From Tamarix chinensis (Eukaryota > Streptophyta > Magnoliopsida > Caryophyllales > Tamaricaceae): 64,000 nucleotides of DNA. The DNA is taken from assembly GCA_030549775.1 (NCBI GenBank), contig CM060175.1, positions 31,847,262 to 31,911,261 on the forward strand, written 5' to 3'. How positions within the stretch are numbered: position 1 is the first letter of the stretch; the number at the start of each line of letters is the position of its first letter. This document shows positions 58,041-64,000 of the stretch, piece after piece. Below the pieces are notes generated by a model. That model saw only the letters and a program-made list of their open reading frames with translations, made no database searches and was not told the DNA's origin. Position numbers and translations under genes: made by a program.

Positions 58041-59713
58041 TGTAATACCTTGAATAAAATGTTGGATTTTTAGCCTAACCCTAACCTCAACTAATTGAAA
58101 AATAAAATGTTAGATTAATTCTCAAAATTTAAACCTAAACCAAGAATAAATAAATATTTTTTTCCTTTTTTTCTTTTTTCTTTTTCTTTTTCTCTCCTTT
58201 AATTTCCATTTTTTATTTTTTTTATTCTTTTTCTCTCTTCTTTTATTATACTCCATTCTACCCTTTTTCTTCACTCCTAGCATACATCACTAGCCGAACC
58301 CATTTTTATTTTCCCTAGTTGACCACATCCCTCTTCCTTTCCTTTCCCTCTTTTTATATTTCAACTAAACAAGACCATACCCTTGTGTCACCTCTAGTCA
58401 CTCCTATCCCTTTCTTGGCCATGCACCATAACCACCACCAACCTTTTAAACATTTATCAAGCCTTGCAAGTTGCAACCTTTCTCTACACCTCTATCTTTG
58501 CCCACCTACCCCTTGGATACTAAACCCAACATATGGTCATGGCCTTCTTCCGCTTCCTTTTCTTTTTCCCATTCAATATTCTCAATCATTTGTGTATATG
58601 CACATATATGTACATGTAAATAAAAAAACCATCCCCTATTCTCCCTCCCCTTTCTTTACTTTCCTCCTCCTAATTGATCCATCACCAAGAACACAAACCT
58701 TGCTTTATTTATCTCTCCCCTTCACCGCCATTAATTTAAATATAATATCAATATATTAGATATTGAATCAAATAATTTAATTTTTTTATGGAGATTAAAT
58801 TGAAGCTCAAGTAATTTTAATTTTAAAAAAAATATTATCTTTTTTTATTATAGTCTAACAATTCCTATATTTCTTAATAATCAAATAATTCAAGATATAA
58901 AACCACTTTATATATTATAATAATATAAAATATGTTCAATTTTTTGCGCATGTAAGTATAATAAAAATATAAAATTATATATATATTTAACTTCTATTAT
59001 AATGACTAAATTATGTAACTTTGGTCATGGTGGAGTTTTAAGTCATGGTTAGGTTTGGTTTTTGTTGTTAAGTAGTGCTACTTATTATATAGCTTTTATT
59101 TGATCTCCTTTCTTTTCTGCCTTTTGGGTGTGGGGGCTAGCCTACTTGGTATAGAATAGCCCCTTCAAGCTCTTCCCAATTGAAAGGGTTCATTAGTTAC
59201 ATGGGGTGGTTTAATTAATGTTTTCCCTATTTATTCTTTATTTTGGAGCCTTGAGCACTTATCAAAAGAAAAAAAAGATAAGCTTGAATAAAAAATCTCA
59301 CATTCCATGTAGATGGAAAAATAGTTGTCTATAATGCAATTGATTTCACAATATAATTTGTGAAAATTAATGGCTTTTTAATTTTTAAAAAGGAGTTAGC
59401 AATTATATAAAAAAACAGATAGAAAATGTCCATCTACAGTCTCATGTAGACTAGCTGCAAGCGAGGCTAGGATAAAGTGGAAAACTAACTAGTGTGCCTA
59501 TTTATCTTCGGACCGCAAGTAGATGTATCAATAATACATCTATTTTTGTTAGAATTTAAACCAAGAAAATATTGCACAATTTGTTTTACTTTACATTAGT
59601 ATTTTATTTAAAAAGTCTGCATAACTATTAATGGATAAATAAATAAGTATCTACAGGCTTGTAGATGTGGAATGGTTTATTCATTAATGGTAGAGAGAAA
59701 TACATAGAGGAAA

Positions 59714-59716
<3 letters not shown>

Positions 59717-59777
<61 letters not shown>
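59717..59777. repeat. (ATT)n microsatellite
   Basis: A pure run of about twenty ATT units. The overlapping frames with poly-Leu (59665-59847) and poly-Ile (59684-59896) are artefacts. Confidence 0.95.
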
Positions 59778-60210
59778 TTCTTCACCAAGGGTTGCGCCTT
59801 TAAAGAGACTCGAATTGGATCATCTACAGCATGGAGGAAGAGAATAATAGCTAGGAGGTTTATCCCTTGGGGTTGTATATTATCAATACGTTCCATTGGT
59901 TGAGGAAGCTAGCTCTAAGTGTTTTTTCATAGGGTTTTATATTGTTGATGCCATTTCACGAATTGAGAATATTATCTAGGAATTTTATTCACTAAGAGAG
60001 TATATTTATGATACTACTCCAGTAGTTGACAATAATGGATTCCCTGAACTCACCTTGAATATTATTATAGAAATTAATCATATCATTAAATTATAAGCCC
60101 TGTTAATCAATATATAAGTTGGTATCATATGTTATTTTATTTACAAATTTATCTCTTATGTGATCTCATGACTTTGTGTTACCTTTCTTTAACTGTATTG
60201 TTACTTTATC

Positions 60211-60227
60211 TAGTACGTAGTGTACTA
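60211..60227. repeat. TCAGTA-type palindrome in LTR D2
   Basis: TAGTAC, loop GTAGT, GTACTA; six perfect pairs, about 410 bp before the LTR end. Confidence 0.45.
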
Positions 60228-60638
60228 ATCTTCCTTTTCTTGTGTCTTGCTCATTTCCACGAGCATATCCACCTTGTTTTACAAGTGACTACTAATTTTT
60301 ATTCTTAATGTTATATCTTCAGTGGGTGCATGGTAAAAATTTGTGTAGGGTATGGTTAATTGGATATCCCTACCTCTTTATAAACTCTTAGTCCCCTATT
60401 TTAATTATACATTTTCTTTCTCTTTATTTTGCATCATATATTATGGTGGAATTAAGTTCTTCCCACACTTGATTCCTAAGTAGGATATTACTTTTTCCCT
60501 ACACTTACTATAAACTAGGCATAAGTATAGCCTTTCCTATGTTAGATGAGGTGCAACACCCTTACATTTTAATATTTAGCTTCTACAATTAACTATTTTA
60601 CCAAAAATTTACAATCCTAAAATATGGGGGCTATGTGA

Positions 60639-60779
60639 TTTGATTCCTTCATTGATATGGCTATATGAATTGATTCCTTATGGTAGTTAAACATCTATGT
60701 TTTCGCACTAATTTTGGAGTGGGATACCCCTATTCTTATTTTGATTATCTTGTTGAGCATCTTATTAGAATACACACGT
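60639..60779 (+). other. Short spacer between D2 and D1
   Basis: It begins TTTGATTCC, possibly a decayed primer-binding region, and partly repeats the end of D2 (GGCTATATGAATTGATTCC). There is no coding potential. Confidence 0.35.
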
Positions 60780-63371
60780 TGTAATACCCTATATTATTAT
60801 AAATGGTTGAATGAAAATATTCCAAATTCTGAGCCCTTTACTTTGATTTGGTTTAGGAAAATTCTTAATTTGAAATGATGTTGAAAAATAGAGTTTATTG
60901 AGTTTTGCAGGTAAACTAATTGACTGGTTCCATGAAGAGATTGACTAATTTGTCACTCCACCAAAATTGAGTTTTTTGACTAAACCAATTGACTAGTTGG
61001 GAGAAACCAATCGATTCATCATAGAATAGTCAAATGGTAGATCTAAACCAATCAACTAGTTTTACTAGTTGGTTATGTCTTTTGGAGCTTTATTTTCTAA
61101 AAAATCCCTCACACTAAACTAGAACCTTACCAACACATGTTATATTGTCCCCAATACATTCCTAACCATTTTCATGATGCATTTAACTAGAAATATTTCC
61201 TCGAATCAATTTAGAGGTTGATTAGGACAGTTGAGGTGGAGAGATAACCTTAGAATTATCTTTATCCTCCTCTCTCCTCTTTACGACTATGAAATTAATT
61301 CTTTAATCTCGGGCATAATTTTTCTTATATGGAAGATCCTTCCATTTAACCCCTCTATTACATCATTTGTGTATGCTGATTTTGGTCTAATTGACCTATA
61401 TTCTCTAGAGACACCATTTGAGCTCTAGAAAAAAGGTCAAAAAAGCTTGGAAAACTCCTCCTTTTTTTTATGAATTCAAATGATCAATTGTAGGGTTTCA
61501 AGTTGATTATTAAACCCTAGTATTTCTCTTTGATTGGTTGGCTTTGAATAAGCCAAAACATCCCTCAAGTTGCCAAATTTTCTATGTCATGTATTCACTC
61601 TCCTCCTTTCTACACTTCAAGTATTACCAATCAATATTCTTACATTGTTCTGATCTTGTCTCTAGCTCTCTCTTGTTTCAATTATTAAGTAAGGAGGGGT
61701 TAGATTTTGATAGAAGTTTGAGCGTGCAGTTGAGATTTTCCCTATTTTAGCCTCAAGCGGTATTTCCTCCTTCTTTACATTTCTATGTTAGAAATTTAAT
61801 AAGGTTTTGGTGCAATATCTAAGTTTAAGATATTAGTTTTATGGTTTTTAAAGCTAATAATTCTCATAGTTTGAGTTTCTAGTTTTAAGGGGTACATCTA
61901 TTAAGTGATTGTTGCTTCAAAAATATTTAGTAAGTATTCTTAAATATTAGGTATAACCTTTAGTTGATTTTTTCATGTTGGTATAAATGAATACAATCTG
62001 TATGTGATTTAGATGATTTTATGGCTCGATTTGAGTAAAAAGCATGAAATTTGGTAGAAATAGGATATAATGGTTCCATGTTGAGAAATGCATGTTAATC
62101 TGATTGAATATATGTTACGCTATGTTGTTAAGGAGGATTTATATATAATAATTGACATGAAACTTTATGGTTTTGTGGGTATTTAAGGCAAACTAATTTA
62201 CTGGTTTGCGCAAACCTATAGACTAGTCCGAGAAAAGCATGGTTAGGTTAAGTCAAACTAATTGACTTGTTAATCAGAACTAATCAACTAGTTAGTGCAA
62301 TAGATCGACTAGTTGTGCCAAACTAGTTGAATAATTTACATGATTTTTTTATTTTTGGTTTGGTTATACTTTGAGCGTGGTTTGAATAATTCATCGCTCA
62401 ATGATAATAAAATATGGATAATATTATTTGGTTGGTAAATTATGAATGATGAACAATAGAGTAATTAATACATGGTTAAGAATGGAAGTAATGGTACGAT
62501 TCGGGAAAAAGGAATCAAAGCTTGTTTATACACTTGGCTAATAGTTGAAAAGACTTATTAGTTTTGGAATGGAATACTTATTGAATGGCTCATCTCTCTC
62601 TTAAATGGATAAGTAAATGGCTTAACCTAATGAATTGGGTAATCAGATATAAAATCTAGAGATTACTTGGATTCTCTACGCTATTATATGCGTAAGTGCT
62701 TATGTGAGTGGATATGAAATAAACCATAATATATTATGCTTTGCTGGAAATATTCATGATAGCATGTCCATATGTAATCTTATAGTTATATATGTCACTT
62801 TTCATGACCCATATGCTATTTCATCTCCATATATGATAGCTTGGCATATATGTGTATAATTTGAGGGAGCATCTTGGCTTACTTAGTATGTAGCATACTG
62901 ATATGTCTATTTGCTAAATCACCTTCTCATACACACAAGTAGGGGGAATGTGAAAGTGTTTGAGGTGAATAGAGGGTCTCTTCTTTATGGTTGAGGTTTA
63001 AGAGTAAGGAAATCTAGAGGTTTTTTGTAGGGTCCATGGAGGACTAAAATTTTGAGTTGGGTATCATGCCCTAAACATATTTTATTATAGCCACAAAATT
63101 CTATAAGGATGTAATTTTTTATGATTTGATAAGAAATCATTAGTGTCCTCTTATGTAAATACTCTTTCAAGTTGTTTAATTGTATTATTATTTCACACCC
63201 TCAGTTGTTTTAAGTGTTTTTGTTGGTTTATCCATATATCTAACCTTAGATAGCAGTGGACATCTATCCTATATAAGGTATAGCGACAACACCCCATCTT
63301 TTATAAGAGTATTTTTAGCTTCCACAAATGTTTTAATAAAAAATTTAAAAGTGAAAAATGAGGATATTACT
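60780..63371 (+). mobile_element. 5' LTR D1 of a gypsy element entering from the right
   Basis: A 2,592-bp LTR from TGTAATACCC to GGATATTACT, followed at 63375 by a primer-binding site. It contains GACTAGTT/AACCAATC-rich stretches (60910-61070, 62200-62340), shared in style with C-type LTRs, and the palindrome TTAGTAT-GTAGC-ATACTGA (62883-62901). Frames at 61231, 61538 and 62985 show no motif. Confidence 0.8.
62883..62901. repeat. TCAGTA-type palindrome in LTR D1
   Basis: TTAGTAT, loop GTAGC, ATACTGA; six pairs plus one wobble, about 470 bp before the LTR end. Confidence 0.5.
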
Positions 63372-63374
63372 GGT

Positions 63375-63385
63375 TGGTATCAGAA
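63375..63385 (+). other. Primer-binding site of D1
   Basis: TGGTATCAGAA, one base from the initiator tRNA-Met complement, a few bases after the LTR. Confidence 0.88.
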
Positions 63386-63716
63386 CTTTTCTTAAAAACT
63401 TTCCACTTTTAGAAAATTGTTAATATGATACCATAGGGTTTTAATAAATCTTTTCCTAGAAATACCTTACTCTCACAAATAATTTAAATCTGATACCATA
63501 AGATGGTATTGGTCTTCATTCAAATTAGTTTTTCCTTGATTTTTTTGGCAATTTTATTTATTTCAAACCTGGAATGCCAGTGAGTGAGAGTGGGGTTGGA
63601 AATGTGTGATACATAACTTGTGATTTTTTTTCTATGAGTCTAAGTGTTGGATAGACTAAACTCTTTACCTAAGATCTTCTAGTCATTAGGATGTGATGGT
63701 TGGTAACTAATTCTAC
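63386..63716 (+). other. Leader of the D1 element
   Basis: Non-coding. GATACCATA-type motifs recur (about 63428, 63493), echoing the primer-site-like repeats in the A2 leader. ATG at 63566 opens only a very short frame. Confidence 0.55.
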
Positions 63717-64000
63717 GAGCATATCAAAGCTTTTATGGAGACTGTCAGGGTGCATATGGAGAGCCAAATCTGAGCACGTTAATCTCCACCGATGCCAGTA
63801 GCTGCACTAACTCCAAAGGATTGGGTCAAGAGGGTTGGACATCATCACAAGCGAATCTTTGAGGGCCATGTAGAGCCCAACATCATGGAATGATGGGTCT
63901 GGAATATGGAGAAGACTTTCACTTCCTGCACTTTCCTTGGAGATAAGAGGGTAGATGTGGTTATCTACTATCAACGAGGAAGGGTAGATATATTGTGGAG
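63717..64000 (+). pseudogene. Ty3/gypsy gag relic (N-terminal part), cut by the window end
   Basis: One frame runs 94 codons with three stops. It carries the plant gypsy Gag order: TPKDWVKRVGHHHKRIFEG, an EPNIME-stop-W segment where these Gags usually read DPxxAExW, MEKTFTSCTFLGDKRVDVV, and YYQRGRVDILW where YxLxGxAxxWW is usual. The stop after NIME stands where Trp is expected and could come from TGG to TGA. Gag forms the particle that packages element RNA. The element presumably continues beyond the window. Confidence 0.82.

Larger units (their letters stand above)
58041..60638 (+). mobile_element. LTR D2 (D-type)
   Basis: It starts TGTAATACCTTG. It has a pyrimidine tract (58150-58330), a CT-rich stretch with an open frame (58319-58759, no motif), an ATT microsatellite and a palindrome (60211-60227). 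It ends near 60638 at GGGGGCTATGTGA, which aligns with GGGGGTGTTACA of other LTRs and is preceded by a GCAACACCC arm. Length is about 2,600 bp, close to D1. Confidence 0.55.

Noticed and set aside
58319..58759. 146-codon open frame in LTR D2
   Set aside because: It lies in a pyrimidine-rich LTR segment with low complexity and no recognisable domain; no second D-type copy preserves it.
59100..59290. Possible 3' end of a LINE with a short A-rich tail
   Set aside because: The tail (AAAAGAAAAAAAAGATAA) is impure, no reverse transcriptase sequence precedes it, and no target duplication was found.
59300..59670. Inverted CATCTACA/TGTAGATG motifs suggesting a small DNA transposon
   Set aside because: The inverted segments are short and unequally placed, and no flanking duplication could be identified.
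59665..59896. Poly-leucine and poly-isoleucine open frames
   Set aside because: They are translations of the (ATT)n microsatellite.
60112..60130. TATAAGTTGGTATCATATG as a primer-binding site for D2
   Set aside because: It lies about 90 bp upstream of the conserved palindrome, which should be inside the LTR. The end near 60638 gives a length and layout matching D1.
1..64000. A host gene or a CRISPR-like repeat-spacer array
   Set aside because: No exon-like, tRNA, rRNA or conserved plant protein signal was found. The 60-bp arrays diverge along their whole unit and sit in LTRs, unlike CRISPR arrays with identical repeats and unique spacers.

Overview
This window reads as intergenic nuclear DNA of a flowering plant with a repeat-rich, A+T-rich genome. 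I find no host protein-coding gene, tRNA or rRNA. Nearly everything recognisable is retrotransposon: plant-type Ty1/copia and Ty3/gypsy coding relics, long terminal repeats (LTRs) beginning TGTAAYAYCC and ending TGTTACA, primer-binding sites complementary to initiator tRNA-Met (TGGTATCAGAG), and one non-autonomous hAT transposon. The species cannot be named from this sequence.

The main component is a set of unusually long LTRs that I group by structure. A-type is about 5 kb with a roughly 1-kb minisatellite of 28-30-bp units: A1 86-5036 (-), A2 21921-26960 (+), A3 about 49941-53929 (-). B-type is 4.8-5.6 kb with trinucleotide-repeat tracts and 20-27-bp minisatellites: B0 6406-6823 plus 12402-16670 (-), B1 6824-12396 (-), B2 29782-34589 (-), B3 about 45470-48600 (+), B4 about 48601-49940 (-). 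C-type is about 3.5 kb: C1, split between 17201 and 42182 (-), and C2 35912-39400 (-). D-type is about 2.6 kb: D2 58041 to about 60638 (+) and D1 60780-63371 (+). In sense orientation A and B share one layout: an AT-rich start, a pyrimidine tract, a GC/CT-rich domain (with a TATA box in several copies), minisatellites, an array of about 60-bp units with the core CCACTATTATAGCCGGTGG, a small palindrome, and two consecutive stem-loops at the 3' end beside the primer-binding site.

Layout: 1-6405 is an old plus-strand LTR-like fragment split by solo LTR A1, with an eleven-copy 60-bp array at 5220-5860. 6406-16670 is B0 split by the younger solo LTR B1 (perfect CTCAG target duplication). 17201-42182 is a nested stack. 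Its host is C1, which contains a deleted gypsy-like element E (19639-21920, itself split by A2), a copia element (28059 to about 41050, itself split by B2 and C2) and an hAT element (41300-42016, perfect GTTAGTAT duplication). 42183-45469 is unassigned AT-rich DNA. 45470-53929 is a chimera of B3, inverted B4 and A3. 53930-55200 is a second copia relic. 55201-58040 is unassigned. 58041-64000 holds D2, then D1 followed by a primer-binding site, leader and the start of a decayed gypsy gag that runs off the window.

No element here looks autonomous: every coding segment carries stops, lost catalytic or zinc-binding residues, or large deletions. The most interesting material is in the LTRs: hairpins whose arms keep pairing across diverged copies, a compensatory palindrome, a 60-bp array that coincides with rearrangement breakpoints, and a proline-rich sense-strand reading frame alignable between three A-type copies.
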